This document shows positions 1 through 11,127 of a stretch of 64,000 nucleotides of DNA, piece by piece. How positions within the stretch are numbered: position 1 is the stretch's first letter; every line of letters starts with the position of its first letter. The notes under the pieces are model-generated. The model ran no database searches and was not told the origin of the DNA. It was given only the letters and a program-made list of their open reading frames with translations. Both the position numbers and the translations under genes were made by a program. Source of the stretch: Pseudomonas sp. Bout1 (lineage in GTDB: Bacteria > Pseudomonadota > Gammaproteobacteria > Pseudomonadales > Pseudomonadaceae); contig NZ_JAVIWK010000001.1 of NCBI RefSeq assembly GCF_034314165.1, positions 878,501 through 942,500 on the forward strand, written 5' to 3'.

Positions 1-1
1 C

Positions 2-30
2 TGCCGCAGTCAGCCACCACTGCTGCGGCA
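2..30 (+). other. inverted repeat just upstream of dnaK
   Basis: TGCCGCAG (2-9) pairs with CTGCGGCA (23-30). There is no following T-run. It lies in the gap before dnaK, where grpE would normally end, so it could be a weak or processing hairpin of a grpE-dnaK transcript. The upstream gene is outside the window. Confidence 0.4.
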
Positions 31-59
31 ACAAAATCTAAGTTTCGGGAGAGTAAATC

Positions 60-1976
60 ATGGGCAAAATTATCGGTATCGACCTGGGGACTACCAACTC
101 CTGCGTCTCCGTGCTGGAAAACGGCGTATCCAAAGTTATTGAAAACGCCGAAGGCGCACGTACCACCCCGTCCATCGTGGCATATGCCAACGACGGCGAA
201 ATCCTGGTGGGCCAGTCCGCCAAGCGTCAAGCTGTGACCAATCCGCATAACACCCTGTACGCGGTGAAGCGTTTGATCGGTCGTAAGTTCGACGAAGAAG
301 TCGTACAGAAAGACATCAAGATGGTCCCATACAAAATCGCCAAGGCTGACAACGGTGACGCCTGGGTTGAAGTGAACGGCCAGAAAATGTCGCCGCCACA
401 AATCTCGGCTGAAATCTTGAAAAAGATGAAGAAAACCGCCGAAGACTACCTCGGTGAAGCGGTGACTGAAGCGGTGATCACCGTTCCGGCCTACTTCAAC
501 GACAGCCAGCGTCAGGCGACCAAAGACGCCGGCCGTATTGCTGGCCTGGACGTAAAACGTATCATCAACGAACCTACCGCAGCCGCTCTGGCCTACGGTA
601 TGGACAAGGCCAAGGGCGACCACACCGTGATCGTTTACGACCTGGGTGGCGGTACCTTCGACGTTTCCGTGATCGAAATCGCTGAAGTCGATGGCGAGCA
701 CCAGTTCGAAGTGTTGGCCACCAACGGTGACACGTTCCTGGGCGGTGAAGACTTTGACATTCGTCTGATCGACTACCTCGTCGACGAATTCAAGAAAGAA
801 AGCGGCATGAACCTCAAGGGTGACCCGCTGGCCATGCAGCGCCTGAAAGAAGCCGCTGAGAAAGCCAAGATCGAACTGTCTTCGAGCAATTCGACCGACG
901 TGAACCTGCCGTACATCACTGCAGACGCCACCGGTCCTAAGCACTTGAACGTGAAGATCTCGCGCGCCAAGCTGGAATCGCTGGTAGAAGACCTGGTTCA
1001 ACGCACCATCGAGCCTTGCCGCATTGCGCTGAAAGACTCGGGTATCGACGTTGGCGCGATCAACGACGTGATCCTGGTCGGCGGTCAGACCCGTATGCCA
1101 CTGGTTCAGAAGCTGGTGACCGAGTTCTTCGGTAAAGAAGCACGTAAAGATGTGAACCCGGACGAAGCGGTTGCCATGGGTGCTGCCATCCAGGGCGCGG
1201 TATTGGCCGGCGACGTCAAAGACGTTCTGCTGCTGGACGTAAGCCCGCTGACCCTGGGTATCGAAACCATGGGCGGCGTGATGACTGCGCTGATCGAGAA
1301 AAACACCACGATTCCTACCAAGAAATCGCAAGTGTTCTCGACTGCCGACGACAACCAGGGCGCTGTGACCATTCACGTGCTGCAAGGTGAGCGTAAGCAA
1401 GCCGGTCAGAACAAGTCCCTGGGCAAGTTCGACCTGGCCGAGATTCCACCAGCACCACGTGGCGTGCCACAAATTGAAGTGACCTTCGACATCGACGCTA
1501 ACGGCATTCTGCACGTGGGCGCCAAAGACAAGGCCACCGGCAAGACTCAGTCGATCGTGATCAAGGCTAACTCGGGTCTGTCCGAGGAAGAAATCCAGCA
1601 GATGATCCGTGATGCTGAAGCCAACGCTGACGAAGACCGCAAGTTCGAAGAGCTGGCCGCTGCCCGTAACCAGGGTGATGCACTGGTTCACTCGACGCGT
1701 AAAATGGTCGCTGACGCTGGCGATAAAGTGACTGGCGAAGAGAAAACTGCAATTGAAGCAGCCGTAGTTGCCCTGGAAGCCGCTGTTAAAGGCGACGACA
1801 AGGCCGCTATCGAAGCCAAGGTTGAAGAGCTGTCGAAAGTCTCGGCGCCAGTCGCTCAGAAAATGTACGCCGAACAAGGCCAGCCGGCTGACGGTGCTGC
1901 GCACCAGGCAGAACCTGAAGCCAAGCACGACGATGTTGTCGATGCCGAGTTCGAAGAAGTAAAAGACCAGAAGTAA
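60..1976 (+). CDS. dnaK: molecular chaperone DnaK (Hsp70)
   Basis: Cytoplasmic ATP-dependent Hsp70 that binds exposed hydrophobic stretches of unfolded proteins, working with DnaJ and GrpE. The 638-residue product has the usual length. The phosphate-1 loop GTTNS is at residues 10-14, and [10 protein letters not shown] of the second phosphate loop is near residue 195. The substrate-binding domain starts near residue 390. The C-terminus is acidic and ends EEVKDQK, the usual C-terminal signature of bacterial DnaK. ATG 60 follows the ribosome-binding site GGGAGAG. dnaJ lies 316 bp downstream on the same strand; grpE would be expected just upstream. Confidence 0.98.
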   Translation: MGKIIGIDLGTTNSCVSVLENGVSKVIENAEGARTTPSIVAYANDGEILVGQSAKRQAVTNPHNTLYAVKRLIGRKFDEEVVQKDIKMVPYKIAKADNGDAWVEVNGQKMSPPQISAEILKKMKKTAEDYLGEAVTEAVITVPAYFNDSQRQATKDAGRIAGLDVKRIINEPTAAALAYGMDKAKGDHTVIVYDLGGGTFDVSVIEIAEVDGEHQFEVLATNGDTFLGGEDFDIRLIDYLVDEFKKESGMNLKGDPLAMQRLKEAAEKAKIELSSSNSTDVNLPYITADATGPKHLNVKISRAKLESLVEDLVQRTIEPCRIALKDSGIDVGAINDVILVGGQTRMPLVQKLVTEFFGKEARKDVNPDEAVAMGAAIQGAVLAGDVKDVLLLDVSPLTLGIETMGGVMTALIEKNTTIPTKKSQVFSTADDNQGAVTIHVLQGERKQAGQNKSLGKFDLAEIPPAPRGVPQIEVTFDIDANGILHVGAKDKATGKTQSIVIKANSGLSEEEIQQMIRDAEANADEDRKFEELAAARNQGDALVHSTRKMVADAGDKVTGEEKTAIEAAVVALEAAVKGDDKAAIEAKVEELSKVSAPVAQKMYAEQGQPADGAAHQAEPEAKHDDVVDAEFEEVKDQK

Positions 1977-2027
1977 CTTGGTCGCCCGGTTGACCGCTCA
2001 CAAGCGGTGACTGGTAGGATGTCGCCG

Positions 2028-2047
2028 CGCGGGAGCTTGCTCCCGCG
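2028..2047. repeat. REP-like palindrome (GC-rich 9-bp stem)
   Basis: CGCGGGAGC, a two-base loop, then GCTCCCGCG. This GGGAGC-TT-GCTCCC core is typical of short dispersed palindromes in fluorescent pseudomonads. It sits in the dnaK 3' region and could also act as an mRNA-stabilising or terminating hairpin. Confidence 0.5.
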
Positions 2048-2197
2048 TTGGCGTGTCTGGGGTACGCGAATTTTTACAGCATGCGACAACGCTCGGATGC
2101 TGGCGGTGTGATCGGGAATGCTCCTGCTTTCCGGACGACAATCACCGCGTTTTTGGCCGGTTGCCGGCTGAAAGCAGTAACGACCAGGATCGTTGAA

Positions 2198-2226
2198 TTG
2201 ACGTGAGTTGGGTCCGGGCCTGTATT
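2198..2226 (+). promoter_or_regulatory. candidate sigma-70 promoter for dnaJ
   Basis: TTGACG (2198-2203), a 17-bp spacer, then TGTATT (2221-2226), about 65 bp before the dnaJ start. The fit suggests that dnaJ has its own promoter in addition to read-through from dnaK. Inferred from sequence only. Confidence 0.4.
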
Positions 2227-2292
2227 GGGGCTCAACGAGTTTGGCAAGGCTCAGGAGGGTTTTGCCGGACGTCCTTAAGAGTGCAAAGACTT

Positions 2293-4234
<1,942 letters not shown>

Positions 4235-4243
4235 GAAGTAGCT

Positions 4244-4281
4244 AAAACGGGGTCTCAGGATTATCCTAAGGCCCCGTTTTT
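4244..4281 (+). terminator. rho-independent terminator after dapB
   Basis: AAAACGGGG pairs with CCCCGTTTT and runs into a T-tract. It closes the dnaJ-dapB transcript before carA. Confidence 0.85.
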
Positions 4282-4372
4282 ACCCGCTAGGCGACGTCCT
4301 GTCGCATTCCCCTGCCTTTAAGGCTCATTAGCGGTGGACCAAAAAAGCCTTTTTCTGTAAGCTACAGCTTTA

Positions 4373-4493
4373 GTGTGTCCACTAAAAGCGCGCAGAATAA
4401 TTCGGTGAAGAAGCGGGGTGACGTGTCCATACGTCACTCCGCTTTTTTACAACCTGCGATCGCCCTTTCAGGCTTTATTTACGGGAGGTCTTC
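4373..4493 (+). promoter_or_regulatory. carA leader region
   Basis: Region between the dapB terminator and carA. It holds a strong terminator-type hairpin at 4411-4448 and an open frame from GTG 4375 (or the overlapping GTG 4373 in another frame). The 4375 frame runs 40 codons without a stop and ends in a TGA that overlaps the carA TTG start by two bases. I see no convincing ribosome-binding site for the frame. The arrangement suggests attenuation or translational coupling of carAB, but this is inference. Confidence 0.5.
4411..4448 (+). terminator. terminator-like hairpin in the carA leader (possible attenuator)
   Basis: AGCGGGGTGACGT pairs with ACGTCACTCCGCT (one G-T pair) around a six-base loop and is followed by a T6 tract. 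It lies 46 bp before the carA start and after any promoter in the 4340-4380 region, so it would terminate most transcripts unless relieved. Confidence 0.7.
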
Positions 4494-5630
4494 TTGACTA
4501 AGCCAGCCATACTCGCCCTTGCTGATGGCAGCATTTTTCGCGGCGAAGCCATTGGAGCCGACGGTCAGACCGTTGGAGAGGTGGTGTTCAACACCGCCAT
4601 GACCGGCTATCAGGAAATCCTTACCGATCCTTCCTACGCCCAACAGATCGTTACCCTGACCTATCCGCACATCGGCAACACCGGTACTACACCGGAAGAC
4701 GCCGAGTCTGATCGTGTCTGGTCGGCGGGTCTGGTAATTCGCGACCTGCCACTGGTTGCGAGCAACTGGCGTAACACGATGTCTTTGTCTGATTACCTGA
4801 AAGCCAACAACGTTGTGGCGATCGCCGGTATCGATACGCGTCGCCTCACACGCATCCTGCGTGAAAAAGGCTCGCAGAACGGCTGCATCATGGCCGGTGA
4901 CAACATCTCTGAAGAAGCAGCGATCGCAGCAGCCCAGGGTTTCCCTGGCCTGAAAGGCATGGACCTGGCGAAAGTCGTCAGCACCAAGGACCAGTACGAG
5001 TGGCGCTCCACTGTCTGGGACTTGAAGACCGACAGCCACGCGACCATCGACGCGTCCGAGCTGCCTTACCATGTCGTGGCCTACGACTACGGTATCAAGC
5101 ACAACATCCTGCGCATGCTGGTGGCGCGCGGTTGCCGCGTGACCGTAGTGCCGGCGCAAACCCCGGCCAGCGACGTTCTGGCCCTGCAGCCAGACGGTGT
5201 ATTCCTGTCCAACGGCCCGGGTGACCCGGAGCCTTGCGACTACGCCATCAAGGCGATCAAGGAAGTCCTGGAAACCGAGATTCCGGTATTCGGTATCTGC
5301 CTCGGCCATCAACTGCTGGCCCTGGCTTCCGGCGCCAAGACCCTGAAAATGGGCCACGGCCACCACGGTGCCAACCACCCGGTGCAGGACCTGGACACGG
5401 GCGTGGTGATGATCACCAGCCAGAACCACGGTTTTGCGGTGGATGAAGCGACTCTTCCGGGCAATGTCCGGGCGATTCACAAGTCGCTGTTCGACGGTTC
5501 CCTGCAAGGCATCGAGCGCACCGACAAGAGCGCGTTCAGCTTCCAGGGCCACCCTGAAGCAAGCCCGGGCCCGAACGACGTAGCGCCGCTGTTCGACCGT
5601 TTCATCAATGAGATGGCCAAGCGACGCTAA
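4494..5630 (+). CDS. carA: carbamoyl-phosphate synthase small (glutaminase) subunit
   Basis: Hydrolyses glutamine and passes ammonia to CarB to make carbamoyl phosphate for pyrimidines and arginine. The 378-residue product has an N-terminal CPSase domain and a C-terminal class I glutamine amidotransferase domain with the nucleophile in GICLGHQ (Cys near residue 268) and the HPEASPGP His/Glu pair. The start is TTG 4494, placed by the strong GGGAGG at 4482-4487 and by the conserved start [13 protein letters not shown] structured leader precedes it; carB follows after a hairpin-containing gap of 105 bp. Confidence 0.97.
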   Translation: MTKPAILALADGSIFRGEAIGADGQTVGEVVFNTAMTGYQEILTDPSYAQQIVTLTYPHIGNTGTTPEDAESDRVWSAGLVIRDLPLVASNWRNTMSLSDYLKANNVVAIAGIDTRRLTRILREKGSQNGCIMAGDNISEEAAIAAAQGFPGLKGMDLAKVVSTKDQYEWRSTVWDLKTDSHATIDASELPYHVVAYDYGIKHNILRMLVARGCRVTVVPAQTPASDVLALQPDGVFLSNGPGDPEPCDYAIKAIKEVLETEIPVFGICLGHQLLALASGAKTLKMGHGHHGANHPVQDLDTGVVMITSQNHGFAVDEATLPGNVRAIHKSLFDGSLQGIERTDKSAFSFQGHPEASPGPNDVAPLFDRFINEMAKRR

Positions 5631-5638
5631 CTGAGCGG

Positions 5639-5675
5639 CCTGAGGGTGGCCCGGGAAACCGGCGGCCCCCTCAGG
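5639..5675 (+). other. long GC hairpin between carA and carB
   Basis: CCTGAGGG-TGGCCCGG, a GAAA tetraloop, then CCGGCGGCC-CCCTCAGG form an almost fully paired stem starting 9 bp after the carA stop. There is no T-run, so it is more likely a processing or stability element, or a weak pause, than a full terminator. Confidence 0.65.
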
Positions 5676-5735
5676 CTCTTCAAAGATTGTTCAAGACGGC
5701 TTGCCGACTGACCTGCGGATTTGAGTGACAAACCC

Positions 5736-8700
5736 ATGCCAAAACGTACAGACATAAAAAGCATCCTGATTCTCGGCGCTGGCCCGATCGTAATCGGCCA
5801 GGCCTGCGAATTCGACTACTCCGGCGCCCAGGCCTGTAAAGCCCTGCGCGAAGAGGGTTACCGCGTCATTCTGGTGAACTCCAACCCGGCCACCATCATG
5901 ACCGACCCGGACATGGCCGACGCCACCTATATCGAGCCGATCAAGTGGCAGACCGTTGCCAAGATCATCGAGAAAGAGCGTCCGGACGCGCTGCTGCCAA
6001 CCATGGGTGGCCAGACCGCCCTGAACTGCGCACTGGACCTGGAGCGCGAAGGCGTCCTGGAGAAGTTCGGCGTAGAGATGATCGGCGCCAATGCCGACAC
6101 CATCGACAAGGCTGAAGACCGTTCGCGTTTCGACAAGGCCATGAAGTCCATCGGCCTTGATTGCCCGCGTTCGGGTATCGCCCACAGCATGGAAGAGGCC
6201 AGCGTGGTCCTCGAGAAGCTTGGCTTCCCGTGCATCATCCGTCCGTCCTTCACCATGGGCGGCACCGGCGGCGGTATTGCCTACAACCGTGAAGAATTCG
6301 AAGAAATCTGCGCCCGCGGCCTGGACCTGTCTCCGACCAAAGAGCTGCTGATCGACGAATCCCTGATCGGCTGGAAAGAATATGAAATGGAGGTTGTCCG
6401 CGATAAAAAGGACAACTGCATCATCGTTTGCTCCATTGAAAACTTTGACCCGATGGGCGTGCACACCGGTGACTCGATCACTGTTGCGCCAGCACAGACC
6501 CTGACGGACAAGGAATACCAGATCATGCGCAACGCCTCGTTGGCGGTGCTGCGTGAGATCGGCGTGGAAACCGGTGGCTCCAACGTCCAGTTCGGCATCT
6601 GCCCGGACACTGGCCGCATGGTTGTGATCGAGATGAACCCGCGTGTATCGCGTTCTTCGGCGCTGGCATCGAAAGCGACCGGCTTCCCGATTGCGCGCAT
6701 CGCTGCCAAGCTGGCGATCGGTTACACCCTGGACGAACTGCAGAACGAAATCACGGGCGGCGCAACGCCGGCATCCTTCGAGCCGTCGATCGACTACGTC
6801 GTCACCAAGCTGCCACGCTTCGCTTTCGAGAAATTCCCGAAAGCCGACGCCCGCCTGACCACTCAGATGAAGTCGGTCGGTGAAGTCATGGCCATCGGCC
6901 GGACCTTCCAGGAATCCCTGCAGAAAGCCCTGCGTGGCCTGGAAGTGGGTGTTTGCGGCCTGGACGAGAAACTCGACCTGAGCAACCCGGAAAGCATGAG
7001 CGTGCTCAAGCGCGAGCTGACCGTGCCGGGCGCCGAGCGTATCTGGTACGTGGCCGATGCTTTCCGCGCCGGCATGACCGTCGAAGACATCTTCGGCATG
7101 AACATGATCGACCCGTGGTTCCTGGTGCAGATCGAAGATCTGATCAAGGAAGAAGAGAAGGTCAAGACCCTCGGCCTGTCTTCTATCGACCGCGACCTGA
7201 TGTTCCGCCTCAAGCGCAAAGGCTTCTCCGACATGCGCCTGGCCAAGCTGCTGGGTGTGACCGAGAAGAACCTGCGCACGCATCGCCACAAGCTGGATAT
7301 CTACCCGGTCTACAAGCGCGTTGATACTTGTGCGGCCGAGTTCGCAACCGACACCGCGTACATGTACTCCACCTACGAGGAAGAGTGCGAAGCCGCGCCG
7401 TCGGGCCGCGACAAAATCATGATCCTGGGTGGCGGTCCAAACCGTATCGGGCAAGGCATCGAGTTCGATTATTGCTGCGTACACGCCGCTCTCGCCCTGC
7501 GCGAAGACGGGTACGAGACCATTATGGTCAACTGCAACCCGGAAACTGTTTCCACTGACTACGACACGTCCGACCGTCTGTACTTCGAGCCGGTAACGCT
7601 TGAAGACGTGCTGGAAATCTGTCGCGTCGAGAAGCCAAAAGGCGTGATCGTCCAGTACGGCGGCCAAACCCCGCTGAAACTGGCTCGCGCACTTGAAGCT
7701 GCTGGCGTGCCGATCATCGGTACCAGCCCTGACGCTATCGACCGTGCCGAAGACCGTGAGCGCTTCCAGCAAATGGTTGAGCGCCTGAACCTGCGTCAGC
7801 CGCCCAACGCCACCGTGCGCAGCGAAGACGAAGCGATTCGCGCCGCCAGCAAAATCGGTTATCCGCTGGTAGTGCGTCCGTCCTACGTACTGGGCGGCCG
7901 GGCGATGGAAATCGTCTACGAAGAAGAAGAGCTCAAGCGTTACCTGCGTGATGCAGTGAAAGTGTCCAACGACAGCCCGGTGCTGCTGGACCACTTCCTC
8001 AATTGCGCCATCGAGATGGACGTGGATGCGGTCTGCGACGGCACCGACGTGGTGATCGGCGCGATCATGCAGCACATCGAACAGGCTGGCGTTCACTCCG
8101 GTGACTCCGCTTGCTCGCTGCCGCCGTACTCGTTGCCTGCGCACATCCAGGACGAGATGCGCGAACAGGTCAAGAAGATGGCCCTGGAGCTGGGCGTGGT
8201 CGGCCTGATGAACGTTCAGTTGGCGCTGCAAGGCGAAGACATCTACGTTATCGAAGTCAACCCGCGTGCTTCGCGTACCGTGCCATTTGTTTCCAAGTGC
8301 ATCGGTGTTTCCCTGGCGATGATTGCCGCGCGCGTGATGGCCGGTAAGACCTTGAAGGAAATCGGCTTCACCAAGGAAATCATCCCGAACTTCTACAGCG
8401 TGAAAGAGGCGGTGTTCCCATTCGCCAAGTTCCCTGGCGTGGACCCGATCCTGGGCCCAGAGATGAAGTCCACCGGTGAAGTGATGGGCGTGGGCGATAC
8501 CTTCGGTGAAGCGTTCGCCAAAGCCCAGATGGGCGCCAGTGAAGTGCTGCCGACCGGCGGTACTGCGTTCATCAGCGTACGCGATGATGACAAGCCACTG
8601 GTTGCAGGCGTGGCCCGTGATCTGATCAACTTGGGCTTCGAAGTCGTGGCCACTGCCGGGACCGCCAAGCTGATCGAGGCTGCCGGCCTGAAAGTGCGTC

Positions 8701-8957
8701 GCGTGAACAAGGTGACGGAAGGCCGTCCACACGTGGTCGACATGATCAAGAATGACGAAGTCACCTTGATCATCAACACCACCGAAGGTCGCCAGTCGAT
8801 CGCGGACTCCTACTCCATTCGTCGTAACGCCTTGCAGCACAAGATTTACTGCACCACCACCATTGCTGCTGGCGAAGCTATCTGCGAAGCGCTCAAGTTC
8901 GGTCCTGAAAAAACCGTGCGCCGCTTGCAGGATCTACACGCAGGATTGAAGGCATGA
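5736..8957 (+). CDS. carB: carbamoyl-phosphate synthase large subunit
   Basis: ATP- and bicarbonate-dependent subunit that makes carbamoyl phosphate from CarA-derived ammonia. The 1073-residue product shows the internal duplication typical of CarB: the first ATP-grasp half opens with [20 protein letters not shown] and the second with [19 protein letters not shown] near residue 560. A C-terminal allosteric MGS-like domain covers about the last 140 residues. ATG 5736 gives the canonical [15 protein letters not shown] 5721 is an in-frame alternative. The stop overlaps the greA start as ATGA, indicating translational coupling. Confidence 0.98.
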   Translation: MPKRTDIKSILILGAGPIVIGQACEFDYSGAQACKALREEGYRVILVNSNPATIMTDPDMADATYIEPIKWQTVAKIIEKERPDALLPTMGGQTALNCALDLEREGVLEKFGVEMIGANADTIDKAEDRSRFDKAMKSIGLDCPRSGIAHSMEEASVVLEKLGFPCIIRPSFTMGGTGGGIAYNREEFEEICARGLDLSPTKELLIDESLIGWKEYEMEVVRDKKDNCIIVCSIENFDPMGVHTGDSITVAPAQTLTDKEYQIMRNASLAVLREIGVETGGSNVQFGICPDTGRMVVIEMNPRVSRSSALASKATGFPIARIAAKLAIGYTLDELQNEITGGATPASFEPSIDYVVTKLPRFAFEKFPKADARLTTQMKSVGEVMAIGRTFQESLQKALRGLEVGVCGLDEKLDLSNPESMSVLKRELTVPGAERIWYVADAFRAGMTVEDIFGMNMIDPWFLVQIEDLIKEEEKVKTLGLSSIDRDLMFRLKRKGFSDMRLAKLLGVTEKNLRTHRHKLDIYPVYKRVDTCAAEFATDTAYMYSTYEEECEAAPSGRDKIMILGGGPNRIGQGIEFDYCCVHAALALREDGYETIMVNCNPETVSTDYDTSDRLYFEPVTLEDVLEICRVEKPKGVIVQYGGQTPLKLARALEAAGVPIIGTSPDAIDRAEDRERFQQMVERLNLRQPPNATVRSEDEAIRAASKIGYPLVVRPSYVLGGRAMEIVYEEEELKRYLRDAVKVSNDSPVLLDHFLNCAIEMDVDAVCDGTDVVIGAIMQHIEQAGVHSGDSACSLPPYSLPAHIQDEMREQVKKMALELGVVGLMNVQLALQGEDIYVIEVNPRASRTVPFVSKCIGVSLAMIAARVMAGKTLKEIGFTKEIIPNFYSVKEAVFPFAKFPGVDPILGPEMKSTGEVMGVGDTFGEAFAKAQMGASEVLPTGGTAFISVRDDDKPLVAGVARDLINLGFEVVATAGTAKLIEAAGLKVRRVNKVTEGRPHVVDMIKNDEVTLIINTTEGRQSIADSYSIRRNALQHKIYCTTTIAAGEAICEALKFGPEKTVRRLQDLHAGLKA

Positions 8958-9430
8958 TCAAATACCCAATGACCGTCCAGGGCGCAAAAGCCCTGGAAGA
9001 AGAGCACGCCCACCTGACCAAGGTCGTCCGTCCGAAGTTGAGCCAGGACATCGGTACGGCCCGGGAACTGGGCGATCTGAAGGAAAACGCTGAATACCAT
9101 GCTGCTCGCGAGCAGCAAGGTATGGTTGAGGCGCGGATCCGTGACATCGAAGGCCGCATGCAGAATGCGGTGATCATCGACGTCACGACCATCCCGAAGA
9201 CCGGCAAGGTGATTTTCGGCACTACCGTGGAAATCGCCAACGTCGAGACTGACGAAAGCGTGGTTTACCACATCGTGGGTGAAGACGAGGCCGACTTCAA
9301 ACTCGGCAAGATCTCCGTCGGCTCGCCGCTGGCCCGCGCCTTGATTGCCAAGGAGGAGGGTGATGTGGTGGCCGTCAAGACGCCTGGTGGCGTGATCGAG
9401 TACGAGATTGTCGAAGTTCGTCACATCTGA
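8954..9430 (+). CDS. greA: transcription elongation factor GreA
   Basis: Inserts its coiled coil into the RNA polymerase secondary channel and stimulates cleavage of backtracked RNA. The 158-residue product is of normal length, with an N-terminal helical hairpin carrying [16 protein letters not shown] (tip acidic residues near 41-44) and a C-terminal FKBP-like domain. The start overlaps the carB stop by four bases. A GC hairpin at 9436-9458 follows the stop. Confidence 0.97.
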   Translation: MIKYPMTVQGAKALEEEHAHLTKVVRPKLSQDIGTARELGDLKENAEYHAAREQQGMVEARIRDIEGRMQNAVIIDVTTIPKTGKVIFGTTVEIANVETDESVVYHIVGEDEADFKLGKISVGSPLARALIAKEEGDVVAVKTPGGVIEYEIVEVRHI

Positions 9431-9435
9431 AAGAC

Positions 9436-9458
9436 GGCGCCCGCTTCGTGCGGGCGCC
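9436..9458 (+). other. perfect GC hairpin ending at a start codon
   Basis: GGCGCCCGC, loop TTCGT, GCGGGCGCC. It begins 6 bp after greA and its last base touches ATG 9459. There is no T-run. It could be a weak greA terminator or could hide the initiation region of the next gene. Confidence 0.6.
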
Positions 9459-9863
9459 ATGCTTTGGCAGTTTGCCCAGATGCTTTGGGTTGGCGGCCTA
9501 TGGCTGTTACATATTGGTGTGCTACCGGCGCTGGGCCTGATTGGCCTGGCACCGTTGCTGATCGATGAGGTCGGCGGATTGTTAAGTGCGTTGCTGGTGG
9601 GTTTTGCAGCGGCGTGCGTGACGCTTCAGGCGCTGGTGCTGGTCAAGGCCGAAGGCTTGGGGAGTTTGTGGCGGGATATTCGCGGGCAACTGCTGTTGAT
9701 GGCGCTGTATGCGTGCGCAATGTTTTGCGTGGTGCGCATCTTTCTGCCGGAAGCGTTGCGCTGGCAGCTGTTCAGCTATCTTGTGCTAGGGTTTTCCGGG
9801 TTGGTGCTGGTTGTACAGCCGGCGCCAGGATGGAGTGGCAGGGCGCGCGAAGCACGCCCGTGA
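9459..9863 (+). CDS. small inner-membrane protein, unknown function
   Basis: 134 residues that appear to form four hydrophobic segments (about residues 1-30, 35-55, 68-90 and 100-120) and end in a charged tail. It resembles DUF4149-type membrane proteins in size and layout, but I recognise no functional motif. A gene at this position, between greA and yhbY, fits the Pseudomonas order I know. The start is uncertain: ATG 9459 has no ribosome-binding site and abuts a hairpin; ATG 9480 and an upstream TTG 9408 overlapping greA are alternatives. Translation may depend on coupling to greA. Confidence 0.6.
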   Translation: MLWQFAQMLWVGGLWLLHIGVLPALGLIGLAPLLIDEVGGLLSALLVGFAAACVTLQALVLVKAEGLGSLWRDIRGQLLLMALYACAMFCVVRIFLPEALRWQLFSYLVLGFSGLVLVVQPAPGWSGRAREARP

Positions 9864-9871
9864 CCCTTGTT

Positions 9872-10180
9872 TCACTTGAAGCGGTGTACGTTCGACAGTT
9901 GCTTGTTGACGCTGAAGTTCTTGCGATACAGCAGCGCCATCTTGCCGATGACCTGAACCAGGTCCGCTTTGCCAGCCTTGCACAGTTCTGCAATGGCTGC
10001 CAGGCGCGCCTCGCGATCAAGGATGCTGACCTTGATCTTGATCAGTTCATGATCGCCCAATGCGCGTTCAAGTTCGGCTAACACACCTTCAGTCAAACCG
10101 TTGTCAGCCACAGTCAAAACTGGTTTCAGATGGTGGCCAATGGATTTGTACTGTTTCTTCTGCTCTTGAGTGAGCGGCAT
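9872..10180 (-). CDS. yhbY: YhbY/CRS1 family ribosome-assembly RNA-binding protein
   Basis: A single CRM domain of 102 residues, starting MPLTQEQKKQYKSIGHHLKP, with the basic loop and conserved ELIKIKVSI strand of YhbY proteins, which associate with pre-50S ribosomal particles. It is divergent from rlmE, another 50S maturation gene, with 105 bp between the starts. It converges with the membrane-protein gene, whose end lies 8 bp away. Confidence 0.9.
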   Translation of the reverse strand: MPLTQEQKKQYKSIGHHLKPVLTVADNGLTEGVLAELERALGDHELIKIKVSILDREARLAAIAELCKAGKADLVQVIGKMALLYRKNFSVNKQLSNVHRFK

Positions 10181-10285
10181 AATCTGACCCCTGCGTCTGA
10201 TCTTGTAAAAAGCGGCGGCCAGTTTACCCGAGCGAGTCCGGGACCGCCCAGTTAATCACGACCCGTTTTATTTTCGAGGTGGCCC

Positions 10286-10936
10286 GTGGCCCGTTCCAAA
10301 ACTAGCCTTAAGTGGCTGCAAGAGCATTTCAACGATCCTTACGTCAAAATGGCGCAAAAGGATGGCTACCGCTCCCGGGCCAGCTACAAGCTGCTGGAGA
10401 TCCAGGAAAAGGACAAGTTGATCCGCCCTGGCATGAGCGTAATCGACCTGGGGGCCGCCCCGGGTGGCTGGTCCCAGGTGACCAGTCGTCTGATTGGTGG
10501 GCAAGGTCGCTTGATCGCATCCGACATCCTGGAAATGGACAGCATCCCGGACGTGACCTTTGTTCACGGCGATTTTACCCAGGATGAAGTGCTGGCACAG
10601 ATCCTCGAGGCAGTCGGAAATTCGCAGGTAGACCTTGTGATTTCCGATATGGCCCCCAATATGAGTGGATTACCAGCTGTTGATATGCCGCGAGCCATGT
10701 TCCTTTGCGAATTGGCACTGGACCTGGCGGGACGGGTACTACGTCCGGGTGGTGATTTTCTGGTCAAGGTCTTCCAGGGTGAAGGCTTCGACGAGTATCA
10801 CAAGAACATCCGCAAGCTGTTCGACAAGGTACAGACACGCAAACCTGACTCTTCCCGGGACAGGTCCCGTGAGCAGTATTTGCTGGGTCGCGGTTTCCGT
10901 GGCATTGAAGGCGCTGCCAGTGAAGAGCGTTTTTGA
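10286..10936 (+). CDS. rlmE: 23S rRNA 2'-O-ribose U2552 methyltransferase RlmE
   Basis: SAM-dependent enzyme (FtsJ/RrmJ) acting on the 50S A-loop. The 216-residue product has the N-terminal [16 protein letters not shown] and [12 protein letters not shown] signatures, the SAM motif APGGWSQ near residue 58, DMAPNMSG with the catalytic Asp, and KVFQGEG with the catalytic Lys. The start is GTG 10286; a second GTG at 10280 is also possible. It lies just upstream of ftsH, as in enterobacteria and pseudomonads. Confidence 0.96.
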   Translation: MARSKTSLKWLQEHFNDPYVKMAQKDGYRSRASYKLLEIQEKDKLIRPGMSVIDLGAAPGGWSQVTSRLIGGQGRLIASDILEMDSIPDVTFVHGDFTQDEVLAQILEAVGNSQVDLVISDMAPNMSGLPAVDMPRAMFLCELALDLAGRVLRPGGDFLVKVFQGEGFDEYHKNIRKLFDKVQTRKPDSSRDRSREQYLLGRGFRGIEGAASEERF

Positions 10937-10941
10937 GGAAT

Positions 10942-10970
10942 TTGACGGAGGCGATAGGTTTTTTTATATC
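10942..10970 (+). promoter_or_regulatory. candidate sigma-70 promoter for ftsH
   Basis: TTGACG (10942-10947), a 17-bp spacer, then TATATC (10965-10970), starting 5 bp after the rlmE stop. It would give a leader of about 150 nt before ftsH. The same bases can fold as an imperfect hairpin (GGCGATA/TATCGC). Confidence 0.45.
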
Positions 10971-11127
10971 GCTTTCGTCACGAAGCTTTACGAATATTGT
11001 GTAGTCAAAGTTTCACAAAGGGTTACAGACGGCGCCTGCCAGAGTTGTAGGTAATGTAGTAAGTTAGGCCGGTGAATATCATGCGAAGCACGCGCCAGTA
11101 GCGGAGCTTGCTTCAGAGGGTAGTTAA

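Larger units (their letters stand above)
1977..2292 (+). other. dnaK-dnaJ intergenic region with hairpins and a short palindrome
   Basis: A 316-bp gap, long for this pair. It contains a small hairpin (ACCGCT/AGCGGT, about 1992-2007), a REP-like 9-bp-stem palindrome at 2028-2047, and a candidate promoter at 2198-2226. A reading frame extends upstream of dnaJ to about 2203 but overlaps this promoter and does not resemble DnaJ, so I do not annotate it. Confidence 0.6.

Noticed and set aside
2203..2292. 30-codon upstream extension of dnaJ
   Set aside because: Not DnaJ-like, overlaps the candidate promoter; the canonical start [11 protein letters not shown] is at 2293.
5691..8840. 1049-codon open frame opposite carB
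   Set aside because: Shadow of the high-GC carB codon pattern; no recognisable domain and the plus strand is certain.
9614..10081. 155-codon frame spanning the membrane-protein gene and yhbY
   Set aside because: Crosses the boundary of two better-supported genes on both strands.
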